Origin: Panopea generosa
Lineage: Eukaryota; Mollusca; Bivalvia; Adapedonta; Hiatellidae
DNA: 64,000 nucleotides
Reading direction: 5' to 3'
Assembly: GCA_029582155.1 (NCBI GenBank)
Contig: CM055905.1
Location: 2,469,920 to 2,533,919 of the forward strand
The position numbers were made by a program, and so were the translations under genes. This document shows positions 1 to 12,845 of the stretch, piece after piece; the first letter of the stretch is position 1; every line of letters starts with the position of its first letter. The notes beneath the pieces are model-generated. The model was not told the origin of the DNA. It worked only from the letters and a program-made list of their open reading frames with translations, and made no database searches.

Positions 1-655
1 GATGTGCCATATACAACACTGGTTCTGCTCAGGTTCATTTGGAGGTCTTCAGCTCTAATGATAAAGCTGGATATGCCATGTACAACACTCTGGGTCTGCT
101 CAGGTTCATTTGGAGGTCTTCAGCTCTACTGATAAAGCTGGATATTCCATATACAACACTGGTTCTGCTCAGGTTCTTTTGGAGGTCTTCAGCTCTAATG
201 ATAAAGCTGGATATGCCATGTACAACACTCTGGGTCTGCTCAGGTTCATTTGGAGGTCTTCAGCTCTACTGATAAAGCTGGATATTCCATGTACAACACT
301 CTGGGTCTGCTCAGGTTCATTTGGAGGTCTTCAGCTCTAATGATAAAGCTGGATATGCCATGTACAACACTCTGGGTCTGCTCAGGTTCATTTGGAGGTC
401 TTCAGCTCTACTTATAAAGCTGGATATTCCATATACAACACACTGGTTCTGCTCAGGTTCATTTGGAGGTCTTCAGCTCTACCGATAAAGGTGGATATGC
501 CATGTACAACACTCTGGGTCTGCTCAGGTTCATTTGGAGGTCTTCAGCTCTACTGATAAAGCTGGATGTGCCATATACAACACTGGTTCTGCTCAGGTTC
601 ATTTGGAGGTCTTCAGCTCTACTGATAAAGCTGGATATGCCACGTATAACCTGTT
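1..655 (+). repeat. 71-bp tandem repeat derived from a SINE body (about 9 copies, continues off the left edge)
   Basis: Units of 69-71 bp contain ggttctgctcagg, ggaggtcttcagctct and gctggatatgccat. Each unit is homologous to the body of the SINE family at 1139-1390 and 55970-56200 (ggttctactcag, gaggtcttcctcc, aactggatatgccat). The last copy runs into a SINE-like 3' end (ataacctgttatgtattg, then gatgttaaacc). The small open frames here arise from the repeat. Confidence 0.9.
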
Positions 656-1137
656 ATGTATTGAAAATGATGTTAAACCAATTTCCAAAAGAAAGGATAA
701 AAATATATCTAGGTCAATGTTAAAAATAACTCTCAATTACAGAAATAAATATCTGCCTCATACAGTTTGGTGACCTTCATCCTATCATTTGGATATTTCC
801 CAGTTGAACCAACTTAACAACGAGTATTACAACATTGCAGATGAAATCGAAATTAAAATGAAGTCATGCGACTCATTTAATATGGCTCAAAAACAAACAA
901 ACTTATTTTTATCTAAATTGAGTGCGTGAAATGTAAGTATCAATCCATTGTTTTGGCATTTTGTTCTTATAGATTTTATCAATTTACCCTTACTAAGGTT
1001 TTAGTGAGTACACTTATATAAGCATGACATGTTGGGAAACAAATGTTTTTTACCAATTCTTAAAATTTGAAAAAATCCTGATATAATGCATTTAAATAGA
1101 AAAAAGTTTCTTCACAATTATTTACTTCCTTTGATGG
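656..1137. other. Gap: AT-rich non-coding sequence
   Basis: No exon-like frame, repeat or RNA gene is visible. Confidence 0.5.
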
Positions 1138-1138
1138 G

Positions 1139-1390
1139 ATTCTCCATGGCAGAGTGGTCTAAAGTGCCGTCTGAAGATCACTTATCTCTCACCACTTAGG
1201 TTGTAGGTTCGAGTCCCGCTCGCTCCAAAAACTTCATGTGAGAAATTTTGCCAGTTACTTGCTAAAGGATAGTGGTTCTACTCAGTCTCCACTCAAACTG
1301 AGGTCTTCCTCCACCAGTATAACTGGATATGCCATATATAACATGAAATGTGTTGAAAATGGTGTTAAAACCCATTTAAAAAAAAAAAAT
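1139..1390 (+). mobile_element. SINE family A (tRNA-Ser/Leu-like head), full copy
   Basis: The head has an A-box-like tggcagagtggtctaaag and a B-box-like ggttcgagtcc, with a long variable region as in class II tRNAs. The body contains gccagttacttgc, tggttctactcag and aactggatatgcc; the 3' end is gttgaaaatggtgttaaaac followed by an A-run. The same layout recurs at 37379-37605, 44177-44345 and 55970-56200. Confidence 0.85.
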
Positions 1391-1574
1391 CCCAAAAAAC
1401 ACTTCCTTTTATAATGTTTTGATAACATTTTGTTGCTGAACTGTTGGTTTTCCAACATCAAAAGGATGCTGTATGATTAAAATGTGGTATGGGGTGTTCC
1501 ACTAAATGAATTTCCTTTCAGATATTTAGATGAGATTTTGTGGATTACTTAATGTAAACAGTATTGAAAGCTTT

Positions 1575-1842
1575 AAAATACATGATGACTGTACCCTGGG
1601 TTGTGTTCAGTTAAAATACATGATGACTGTACCCTGGGTTGTGTTCAGTTAAAATACATGATGACTGTACCCTGGGTTGCGTTCAATTAAATACATGATG
1701 ACTACCCTGGGTTGCGTTCAATTAAAATACATGATGTCTCTACCCTGGGTTGCGTTCAGTTAAAATACATGATGACTCTACCCTGGGTTGCGTTCAGTTA
1801 AAATACATGATGACTGTACCCTGGGTTGCGTTCAGTTCAATT
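1575..1842. repeat. 38-bp minisatellite, about 7 copies
   Basis: The unit contains aaaatacatgatgactgtac and cctgggttgcgttcagtt; successive copies start 38 bp apart (1575, 1613), with small deletions later. Confidence 0.9.
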
Positions 1843-2039
1843 AAACATTTACTAACGATATCTAACTTATTTTCCTGGACACTGGCTCAACTGCATACTA
1901 GCATGCAGTATGAGATTATTTTAGGGAACCAAACTTTAGCTGTGTTTGCTGTTAAACAGTGCTGAACGCAGCCCAGGTAAACTAAACATGTGCAGTTCCT
2001 GTAAGAAAAGGATCGCTGTTGATCTCTGTAGACTGGAAG

Positions 2040-2320
2040 GTGTCCATTGTCCATTTTATCATTTTTAGCTTGCTGGGACGAAGTCCAAGGAGAGCTATTG
2101 TCATGACCCCGGGGTCGGCGGCGGCGGCGTCATCTGTAGACACCCAGGTTAAACTTTTGCGTTTAAGTTTAAGATATCTATGGAACCACTCAATGGATGT
2201 GAATGAAATTTCGCATGTGTGTTCACCATCATCAATGGAACACAAACAGACAAGAACCATAACTCTGGATTGCAATTTGGCACAGTTATGGCCATTTTTG
2301 GACTAAGACTCCGAGGGGCG
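2040..2320 (-). repeat. Candidate dispersed repeat fragment with GC-rich core
   Basis: A GC-rich patch (gtcggcggcggcggcgtc near 2112) sits in AT-rich DNA. On the minus strand it reads ggggtcatgacaatagctct, which resembles a repeat I have met in bivalve sequences. Both strands have short open frames (97 and 114 codons on the minus strand) with no recognised domain. I do not call it a gene. Confidence 0.4.
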
Positions 2321-2624
2321 AGTTTTGTTGTCTTCTGACAACTCTTGTTTGTCATTATCATAGGGTCAATTTTACACAGTTTTGCCAAAAGAGCGATAAT
2401 AGAATAAGGACCACTCATACATGTCATATATAATAAGGGGTGAAAAATTGAATTTTGGATAGAATTTGTTGAAACTCGAAGGCATTTCTGCAAGTATCAT
2501 TAGGGTCTAGGTTCGTTCTGCATATTCATTTATTGATAAGTTTTTAAATATGTGTGTTGATTTGATGTTTGACATGGGCAGTGAGTCTGGAATCAGCCTT
2601 CTAGTTGGTACTAAATGACCTTCA

Positions 2625-2865
2625 TGTATGCAGTGTGGTAGTGCAGTGGAAAGAGTGTTGGCTACTCACCTTAGAGGTTGTGGGTCCAATTCCCAGCTCA
2701 ACACATTGACCCATTGGCCTCTGAAAAACAGCACTTGGTACTGGTTCTTCTCTGGATGCAGACTTGAGAGCAAATCATATAAGCTTAGAGACTTGGCAGT
2801 CAAGCTTAAAGCTGCTTACAGAACAATGTACTTCTTGATTTCAATATTATCATAAGTAAGGAATG
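2625..2865 (+). mobile_element. SINE family D (tRNA-like head)
   Basis: The head tgtggtagtgcagtggaaag with B-box-like ggttgtgggtccaattcc is followed by a body ending tggatgcagacttgagagca and cttagagacttggcagtcaag. Related copies lie at 26482-26680, 40115-40290 and, reversed, at 27355-27488. Confidence 0.7.
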
Positions 2866-2956
2866 AATGAATTATGGTTTAATTCATTCTAATTTATTTT
2901 AACCCGTTATTATGGTCTGCAAGAGTAAGTATTGGAAAGCAGTTAATGTATATTGG

Positions 2957-3235
2957 AGCTGGGCCTAGTTAGCGCAGTCAGATGTGGGTCTGACTATCAA
3001 TCTGGGGGTCATCAGTATGAATCCACATCTGGCCAAACTCTCCGTAGTGATTGATATACAACATTGCGTCACATTATCATTCGGCTCCTACTGCTGATTC
3101 AAGTGCAAAAGTTGGGTGTGCTCGAGTAATGGTTATCCTATCAGGATCCTGTCAAAGAATGGTTAGGTTAACTAATCATCTGTTAGCCTTTGATGTCATA
3201 AAAAATGTTGCTAACTATTTACTTAAAAAGTGTTA
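2957..3235 (+). mobile_element. SINE family B (tRNA-like head)
   Basis: The head has cctagttagcgcagtcagat and tatcaatctgggggtc. The body contains gtgattgatatacaacattg, attatcattcg, ttcaagtgcaaaagttg, ggatcctgtcaaag, ggttaggttaac and gttagcctttgatg. It is the same family as 13402-13700 and 29105-29400. Confidence 0.85.
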
Positions 3236-3461
3236 TAATGGTATGCAAGTGCAAGTTGGTGTATACTCTACATGCTTCGTGGAATCATGACCTTAATTAA
3301 TGCAGGATAAAAAGATGCAATATTGTGTAGCAAGTCCAAGTAAAACAGACTTTATGGACTCTGTTATCTGCTTTAACATGCACTGTAGCTTTGCTAATTG
3401 GTTTTACAGGGATACAATGAAAGGATCATAATTAACTGACAACTGTTGCTGCTGCTGATAA

Positions 3462-3628
3462 TGATGGTTATGATGATGATAGATGATGATGATTATGATG
3501 ATGATGTCCATGATGATGATGATGATGATAGTAATGACTTTGATGATGATGTAAATGATGATGATGGTGATGATAGTAACGACTTTAATGATGATGATGG
3601 TGAGATGATGACTTACAGTTTTGCAACT
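3462..3628. repeat. GAT/ATG trinucleotide microsatellite
   Basis: Imperfect (GAT)n over about 165 bp. It produces an Asp-rich frame on + and an Ile-rich frame on -; both are repeat by-products. Confidence 0.95.
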
Positions 3629-3704
3629 GTTGATGATGGAATACAATGATTACATTGATAATGCTTGTACTGAAGAGTTAACAAACTGGGTAACATTGAG
3701 TTGT

Positions 3705-3985
3705 TTGTTTTAATGTATAGTGTCATTGTAATGCCATTGAGGGCTAACAGAAGAACAGTTAACCTAACCAATTAATTCGGGGATTCTGGAAAGTTAACTA
3801 ATACTCGAGCACACCCATCTCTGCAATTGATAACTTTCCCACTTGAATCAGAAGTGGGAGAAGAATGACAACAAGACGAAATGTCGTGTATCAGTCATCA
3901 CTGAAACTGTGGCTGGATGGGGATTCAAACTCAGGACCAAGGATTGACAGTCCGATGCATTACTGACTGGGCTAATCAGGCCTGG
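3705..3985 (-). mobile_element. SINE family B, reversed copy
   Basis: It reads on the minus strand with the diagnostic order: cattgagggctaacag, taacctaacca, gatcctgg-like block, cacttgaatcagaagtggg, then a degenerate tRNA-like head near 3960-3985 (gactgggctaatcagg). Confidence 0.85.
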
Positions 3986-4504
3986 CGTGTTACATTGATA
4001 AAGATGAAAAAGGTGGGGCGTCATTGCATTAACTAGTGTTGTTTTTTTTTACTGTCCTGTATAAAAGACAGTATATGGCAGTGTTTTATCTGAAGAAATA
4101 ATTCTTCATGAATATTCATGTACATCTGGAAGATTGATTTAACTCTAGAATATTGAATGTATATGAGATTGTTTAAGTATCCTATATTAAGGTAAAGTTG
4201 GCATGGTATCCGTGTAATAGAAGGCATTATTAATGCCAGTTTTTTTTTATATAAAAAGAAACCTGAGGACGCTAAAGATGATCATATTACAGCTGTTCTC
4301 AGACTTTAACTCAAAGAATGTAATGTCTTTTTGCTAATTAATGTCAAGTCAAATCTGTCAGTTACCAGTAAAATATATTTTTAGTTATATGTAAAAGACA
4401 GTTAGTTGTCAAACAAATAAACAATTTTCACCGATGGAAAACTTATGGTAGCCAATTTGTAAAATACTGCCAGTTTGTCATTGGTTGTTTTTACTCACAG
4501 TTAC

Positions 4505-7500
4505 AGATGACCTTACAATGACAATAATTACTGATGAACTTCACCTAAACCATAATTACTGATGAACTTCACCGTAACCATAATTACTGATGACCTTCAC
4601 CTTGACTATCACATACTAATGAATGTCACAATGACCATAATTACTGATGAATGTTACCATAAACATATTTACTGATGAATGTCACCATAACCATATTAAC
4701 TGATGAATGTCACCATGACCATAATTACTGATGAATGTCACCATGACCATAATTACTGATGAATGTCACCATGACCATAGCTACTGGTGTATATCACCAT
4801 GACAGTGATTACTGATGAATGTCAACATGACCATATTAACTGATGAATGTCACCATGACCATAATTACTTATGAATGTCACCATGTCAGTGACCAGTAAA
4901 ATATATTTTTAGTTATATGTAAAAGACAGTTAGTTGTCAAACAAATAAACAATTTTCACCGATGGAAAACTTATGGTAGCCAATTTGTAAAATACTGCCA
5001 GTTTGTCATTGGTTGTTTCTACTCACAGTTACAGATGACCTTACAATGACAATAATTACAGATGAACTTCACCTTAACCATAATTACTGATGAATTTCAC
5101 CGTAACCATAATTACTGATGACTTCACCTTGACTATCACATACTAATGAATGTCACAATGACCAGATTTACTGATGACCTTTGCCTTAACTATAGCTACC
5201 GATGAATGTCACCATGACCATAATTACTGATGAATGTTACCATAACCATGTTTACTGATGAATGTCACCATGACCATATTAACTGATGAATGTCACCATG
5301 ACCATAATTACTGATGAATGTCACCATGATCATGATTACTGATGAATGTCACCATGACCATAATTACTGATGAATGTCACCATGACCATAGCTGCTGATG
5401 AATGTCACCATGACCATGATTACTGATTAATGTCACCACAGCCATAATTACTGATGAATGTCACCATGACCATAATTATTGATGATTGTCACTGTGACCA
5501 TAATTACTGATGAATGTCACCATGGCCATAATTACTGATGAATGTCACCATGACCATAATTACTGATGAATGTCACCATGGCCATATTTACTGATGAATG
5601 TCACCATGACCATAGCTGCTGATGAATGTCACCATGACCATAGCTGCTGATGAATGTCATCATGACCATAATTACTGATGAATGTCATTATGACCATAAT
5701 TACTGATGAATGTCACCATGACCATAATTACTGATGAATGTCACCATGATCATGATTACTGATGAATGTCACCATGACCATAGCTGCTGATGAATGTCAC
5801 CATGACCATAATTACTGATAAATGTCACCATGACCATAACTACTGATTAATGGCACCATAACTATAGTTACTAATGAATGTCACCATGACCATAGCTACT
5901 GATAAATGTCACCATGACCATAATTACTGATGAATGTTACCATAAACATATTTACTGATGAATGTCACCATAACCATATTAACTGATGAATGTCACCATG
6001 ACCATAATTACTGATGAATGTCACCATGACCATAATTACTGATGAATGTCACCATGACCATAGCTACTGGTATATATCACCATGACAGTGATTACTGATG
6101 AATGTCAACATGACCATATTAACTGATGAATGTCACCATGACCATAATTACTTATGAATGTCACCATGTCAGTGACCAGTAAAATATATTTTTAGTTATA
6201 TGTAAAAGACAGTTAGTTGTCAAACAAATAAACAATTTTCACCGATGGAAAACTTATGGTAGCCAATTTGTAAAATACTGCCAGTTTGTCATTGGTTGTT
6301 TCTACTCACAGTTACAGATGACCTTACAATGACAATAATTACTGATGAACTTCACCTTAACCATAATTACTGATGAATTTCACCGTAACCATAATTACTG
6401 ATGACCTTCACCTTGACTATCACATACTAATGAATGTCACAATGACCAGATTTACTGATGACCTTTGCCTTAACTATAGCTACCGATGAATGTCACCATG
6501 ACCATAATTACTGATGAATGTTACCATAAACATGTTTACTGATGAATGTCACCATGACCATATTAACTGATGAATGTCACCATGACCATAATTACTGATG
6601 AATGTCACCATGATCATGATTACTGATGAATGTCACCATGACCATAATTACTGATGAATGTCACCATGACCATAGCTGCTGATGAATGTCACCATGACCA
6701 TGATTACTGATTAATGTCACCACAGCCATAATTACTGATGAATGTCACCATGACCATAATTATTGATGATTGTCACTGTGACCATAATTACTGATGAATG
6801 TCACCATGGCCATAATTACTGATGAATGTCACCATGACCATTATTACTGATGAATGTCACCATAGCCATATTTACTGATGAATGTCACCATGACCATAGC
6901 TGCTGATGAATGTCACCATGACCATAGCTGCTGATGAATGTCATCATGACCATAATTACTGATGAATGTCATTATGACCATAATTACTGATGAATGTCAC
7001 CATGACCATAATTACTGATGAATGTCACCATGATCATGATTACTGATGAATGTCACCATGACCATAGCTGCTGATGAATGTCACCATGACCATAATTACT
7101 GATGAATGTCACCATGACCATAACGACTGATTAATGGCACCATAACTATAGTTACTAATGAATGTCACCATGACCATAGCTGCTGATGAATGTCACCATG
7201 ACCATAATTACTGATGAATGTCACCATGATCATAGCTGCTGATGAATGTCACAATAACCATAATTACTGATGAATGTTACCATAACCATAATTACTGATG
7301 ACCTTCACCTTGACCACTTTTTACTTATGAATGACACCATGACCTTAATTATTGATAACCTTTACCATGACCATATTTACTGATGATCTTCATCTTTCCA
7401 TAATTATTGATATATTGCATCATGATCATAGTTACTAATGTCCTTCAATACAATAATTAGTGATGACCTTCATTATTATATAGTTACTGATGATGTTCAT

Positions 7501-7710
7501 TATTATATAGTTACTGATGATGTTCATTATTATATAATCACAGTTACTGATGACCATTGACATAACCATTGTTACTGATGACTTTTGATATGACCATAGT
7601 TACTGATGACCTTTGCCATAACCATAGTTACTGATAACCTTTGATATAACCATAGTTACTGATGACCTTCATCATTATATAGATACTGATGACCTTTGCC
7701 ATAACCTTAC
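4505..7710. repeat. 29-bp minisatellite with higher-order duplication (about 100 units)
   Basis: The basic unit is about 29 bp: ataattactgatgaatgtc plus accatgacc. A non-repeat segment starting accagtaaaatatattt interrupts it at 4364, 4892 and 6175, so larger blocks of about 528 and 1283 bp were duplicated as a whole. From about 7270 the units become degenerate and fade out by 7710. There is no coding potential. Confidence 0.95.
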
Positions 7711-8945
7711 TTACTCATGGTTACTTTAGTCGCCATTATATTAAGTACAGACAACCTTCACTATGGCACTATTAATACTAGTGTACATATCATATACAAC
7801 TTGTTATCTCTATGGTGAGATTTGATGGGAGGCAACACCATTTCACTCATAGAAAAGAAAATATGCTGAAAGTATATATAATCGCTGGTAGAACTTCAGA
7901 GCCATAAACTATTGTTAGCGATAATTACAAGTTTAGAATATACTTGGGAAGGTTTGTCATTAATTATTTTGTCATTATGATCATTACTATTGACAAAATC
8001 ATTGATAAATACCTTTACATGCATATAATGCCTACAATAGTTTGATAATGTGGTTCCGAACCGGGCCTCATTATCCTTTCAGTATAATCATGATTCTTTA
8101 ATTCTAATTTGCTGTTAAAGGGAATATAACAGGATTTTCCAAAATTTTAAAAATGGCTAAATCATGCCTATATATACTCACTGTACCCATATTGCTAAAA
8201 GGATATTTGTTTAAACATACTAAAATAATGTTTGAAAAATTATTTCCCAACTTGGGCTACACACCTAGGTTAGCCTAAAATAGATTTTCCACTTAAAACA
8301 TATTTTTTGAAATATTAATAGAGTCACATGATTTTATTTTGATTTCACTTTGTTCAGTTAACTGGTTTATACATAATGAAAAAAATAGTCTTAGTGAAAG
8401 TCCTAATAATGATGTAAAGGTTGTCAAGCAGTATTTAGGTGTTGTTTATTTTTAGAATGGGGATTTTGGGGAAGTTTATCACTTCAATTGCCACGTTTGG
8501 CGGATTTGACATTTAGATATACTGTAAAAGCAATACCAGTTGATTTTAAAACTTTCAGGTAATCCTAATAATAACATTACCTTGATGGCAACCATTATTA
8601 CATCTTGCCTGGTTATGGGCTTACCTGGCTGTATAACATACCCTACCTCTGCAACGATAAAACGATAAACAAGGACATTTGACTCTTCCGAATTCTCTTG
8701 TTGACACTAACTTGCCTACAAATTTACAGAAATAATCTACAACTTCGATGAATATTGCAATGAAAACCGTCAGATTAAATAAAAAGTTAAAGCTTGCCCA
8801 CCTTTGTTAAGTTTTTCTCATAAATATACTTGATGGCTTTAAAAACGCAAGTTTGGTAACATAGGGGTATTTTAGAATGTTATATTTGATTATAATAAAC
8901 AAAGACACAGACATTTTAATCTTCAGTCATATTCCAGTAACGATT
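7711..8945. other. Gap: AT-rich sequence with one dispersed-repeat-like block
   Basis: No exon is recognised. The stretch 8290-8475 (cacatgattttattttgatt, later tttttagaatggggattttg) resembles 35970-36130 in order and wording, suggesting two copies of one dispersed repeat. Confidence 0.45.
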
Positions 8946-9205
8946 GGTTGATTGATTGAATATTTAGTGTCATTTTTTACCATCGAGGGCTAACAGACAA
9001 TCAACCTAACCACTGTTTCCTGGGATCCTAAAGGTTTACCAGAATTCAACCACACCCCATCTCTGCAAGTAACTGATAATGTCCCCACTTGAATCAGTGG
9101 TGGGAGACGAATGATAATGAGACATAATGTCGTAGATCAATCATCAAGAAGACTGTTGCCAGGAGGGGATTCAAACTCACGACCCCTGGATTGATAACCA
9201 ATAAC
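8946..9205 (-). mobile_element. SINE family B, reversed copy
   Basis: The tail gattgattgaatatttagtg is followed by atcgagggctaacag, tcaacctaaccactg, gggatcctaaagg, ccacttgaatcagtggtggg and the head gaggggattcaaactcac. Confidence 0.88.
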
Positions 9206-9593
9206 AAACCATGATGTGTGTCGATTGCTGAAAGATATTCAAACATGTTTATAATAACACAAAGGTGTTCACAAGTCAGGTATAAAGATACAATGCACTG
9301 AAAAACTTGCGTTTATAAAGCCGTTAAGTATTGGGTCCAGTGTGTTTGATATAAATTTATCCATTTCCAGATTGGGATGATTTCAATATGTAGATTACCA
9401 GGAACATCCAGAAAGTTCTAGAGAATATTAGACCACACAAGGAGATAATTTAATTTCTCTTAAATGGTCAGAAACATATGCATTTAGTAAGTGAATCCTG
9501 AAGGGATTTAGTGAAAACTTTGCTCTCTACATGTTTTACGTACATATAATGGACAATGTTGCCACTAAATCACAGGAACATTGTATTGGGTTT

Positions 9594-9850
9594 TGACGTC
9601 GCTTTCAAAAAATGTTCAGTCATGTCGCGATAGTTTCTACTGGAGACATTATTCTGAATGCTGCCACACTTGAGTTATAATCATGCTGCAGACACGAATG
9701 ATACCCCACCCAGTCACAATATACTGACATCATTCTGACCAGACCTAGAACTATCCTCTAAATGCTTTCAAGTGTTTTGTACGATTGAACCCAAGACATT
9801 CAGCATGCCAGGTGAAGGCTCTATCACTAGACCTCATTGCGGTCCAAAAT
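9594..9850 (-). mobile_element. SINE family C, reversed copy
   Basis: The order on the minus strand matches 60300-60595: tRNA-like head (tgaggtctagtgatagagcc), then gttctaggtctggtcagaat, then gtgactgggtggggtatc, then an end with gcgacgtc-like sequence. The copy is degenerate. Confidence 0.75.
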
Positions 9851-11395
9851 GTTGAAGAATCTTAGAGTTCATTTATTAGATCATCTTTTTGAAAAAAACG
9901 AAGAGCTATTTGTCATGACCCTGATGTTGTCGTCATTGTCTTTTTTGTTGTAGTCATCATCTGCTGGTTTTATGTTTAGCTCAGCTTTTTCTCTGTTTTT
10001 AAACTATTTATGTTATAGAGTCTAATCGTCATAAACATATTTTGTTATAGGAACAATGTATATGGCTTTCCAAACTTTGGGCTCTAAAACCGTAGGTTAA
10101 CGTGTTTTTGTTTCGCTCAGGTTTGAATTTTTTTTTAAATCTATTTTTTTTCAATAAAACTATTGATTCTGTAAAAAGTTTCACTGACTTAGACCGACTG
10201 TAATAGATGTGGAAAAAAGACAAGTGTCTGCATCCGCTTGCGGTGCCCTTGTGCATCAGGTCCATTGCCCTTGTGCATCGGGTCAATACAATGATAACAG
10301 ATCATTTATTATATGTTTAAGTGTATAAATGAAGCAATAAATACTATTTTCTTGGTGTTTTAAACTATATTTATTTCAAATTGATTGTGAAACAAGATCT
10401 GATAACTTAGACATATCACTTTCGATGTCTTCCTTCCATACTGATGTGACACCGGGCTGGTCAGACTAGAACTATTCTCTACATGTTGAACACCAAGTGA
10501 ACAAGCTTCTAGAACTTTTTTCAAGTCTTAAGTATGACCCGGCCGAGGATCAAACCCCATAACCTACGGTCATCATCGGATACCCACGGTTTGTCAATTC
10601 CGATACTCTCCATCCATCACCCATGGGAAATTACACAAGCTTCGCGTCATTTGCTTTGAATAGACAAAATACAGCTTACAAGTTAACAACCGTGTTTGCT
10701 TGAAACAAGTGTTGCGATTGGATAACGTTCCCTTCGTGAAATCGTGAAGGAACCAATTATATGGTTGCATGGTGGCTTGGTAGAAACGACACAAAGCTAG
10801 TGTAATATTCCTAGGGAGATAAATGCAGAGTATTGGAATGGATTATGTGTGGGTATCCAACGATGCCTACGGTCTGATCATGGTCTGATCATGGTCTGAT
10901 CATGGTCTACATTGTTTGGCTAAGTACATTCTTTATAGCTCAGTTTGTCAACAGTAATCAGAAATGGTTCAAAAACATTAGAAATTTCAGCAAGTTGCCG
11001 CTGAAGAGTTGAGGTGAAGGAAAAGAGGCCTAATGCAAATTGCACATCTGCTCATTTCCCCTGACCCAGTGAGGTAGAGAATGTACTAAAGTACACAGAA
11101 CAACACATTCGAATCACTCAATCAATTTTTGCCCGATAAAAAGCTGGTGAATTGCCAGTAAGCAGTAAGTGGAGAAGGAAAATGCGTATAGTGAAAAAAG
11201 AGAGTGAAGTTGTATTTATTGATCACATTGTATGTATGCATTGTTAACCATGTCAGGGTATAAAAAAAACAAATTGACTTTAATCGCACATCCTAGATAC
11301 GGGTCATATAAGGTTGAAGTTTAATATTTTACTTAATTTACCATCATTTAATGATTCAGAGATAGATTTATTTCTTTTTTTGGGTTGGGTTGGGA
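9851..11395. other. Gap: non-coding sequence with a SINE C fragment and a short palindromic tandem
   Basis: A reversed, truncated SINE C lies at about 10440-10590 (gacaccgggctggtcagact, then gacccggccgaggatcaaac). An 11-bp tandem, tggtctgatca, is repeated three times at about 10867-10905. Short open frames here (85 and 66 codons on the minus strand) show no recognisable domain. Confidence 0.6.
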
Positions 11396-11399
11396 GTGG

Positions 11400-12360
11400 G
11401 GACGGTGGACCCTCCCAACCACAGTGGATCTTTTGATCACAGTTGACCTGCTAGGCCTCCTGCCACAGTGTGCCCTCCCGACCATAGTGGATGCTCCTAC
11501 CACAGTGGATCTATTCGACCTCCCGCAGTAGTGAACACTTCCTACCCTCAGTGTACCTTCATGATCACAGTGGACACACTGGGCTTCTTGGCCTAAGTGG
11601 ACCCTCCCAATCAGATTGGACCATCCCAACCACAATGGACCCTCCCAACCACAGTAAACCCTTTCAATCATAGTGGACCCTTCCAACCACATTGGACCCT
11701 CCCATCTACAATGGAACCTTCCAACCGAAATGAACCCTCCCAACCACAGTATTACCTGTCAGCAACAGAGAAAACTCCCAACTACACAGGATCCTCCTGA
11801 CCACAGTAGACCCTGCCAGTCACTGAAAACACTCCCAACCACAGTGGACCCTTCCAACCACAGTGAACTCCCCTGCCACAGTAGAGCCTCCCAGCCACAG
11901 TGGACCCTCCCTGCCGCAGTGGACCCTACCGACCACAATGGACCCTCCCTGCCCCAGTAGACCCTCCCTACCACTGTGGACCCTCCTTACCAATGTGGAA
12001 CCCCTACCAGGGTGGACCCTTCCAACCACAGTGAACCCCCCTGCCACAGTAGACCCTCCTGACCACAGTGGACCCTATCTGCCACAGTAGACCCTCCCTG
12101 CCAGTGGATCCTCCCTGCCACAGTGGACCCTCCCTGCCAGTGGACCCTCCCTGCCACAGTGGACCCTCTCTGCCACAGTGGACCCTCCCTACCACAGTGG
12201 ACCCTCCCTGCCACAGTGGATCCTCTCTGCCACAGTGGACCCTCCCTGCCAGTGGACCCTCCATGCCACAGTGGACCCTCCCTGCCAGTGGACCCTCCCT
12301 GCCACAGTGGACCCTCTCTGCCACAGTGGACCCTCCCTACCACTATGGACCCTCCCTCCA
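11400..12360. repeat. 19-bp GC-rich minisatellite (about 45-50 units)
   Basis: The unit is gaccctccctgccacagtg, with a shorter form lacking aca. It is degenerate at the left (11400-11800) and nearly perfect at 12050-12350. Because 19 is not a multiple of three, all frames stay open and give rotating peptide motifs on both strands; these frames are not genes. It is much richer in G and C than its surroundings. Confidence 0.95.
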
Positions 12361-12845
12361 GAATCATTGCAAGATTTTATAGATTTCAGCATCATGTTAT
12401 TACCATCCATCCATAATAGTGCCTGGGAATCAACTATTATAGGGCAGAGCGCTCATACACTAGAACAGAAAATGTTATGGAGAGCAGAATACTGTTCAGG
12501 AAACAGCATAACCTTACCTGTTCATTAATCACGCATTTAGTTCCCACTGCGCGCATCCCAGAACTTGTGACTAAGGCAGCTATTGCGTGTTTGACTTGGA
12601 GTCTCCATAACCCATCTTTCTTCAGATGTTGTGGCAGAAATTATCACTTTGTTTGTTTTTACTTGGCAGACATTCTTCATTATAAATTATGCATCATTGC
12701 AATGCAGTCTTTAATGTATGTATATTGCATTCTGTTTTTCAAAAATTCTGCATGTTCACTTACATATAACATCAATTGATATTAGATTTACATTACAAAA
12801 CAGTGTATATGATTGCGTTAAAGAAAGAGAGCTGCAAAATGTATA

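Noticed and set aside
1982-2493. Possible gene on the minus strand (97 and 114 codon frames)
   Set aside because: Frames overlap in different phases, have no recognised domain, and the sequence looks like a dispersed repeat.
3404-3649. Asp-rich (+) and Ile-rich (-) small proteins
   Set aside because: Pure translation of a GAT microsatellite.
11348-12528. Pro/Ser-rich + strand and Gly-rich minus-strand frames
   Set aside because: The 19-bp unit rotates through all three frames, so open frames are expected; no gene signature is seen.
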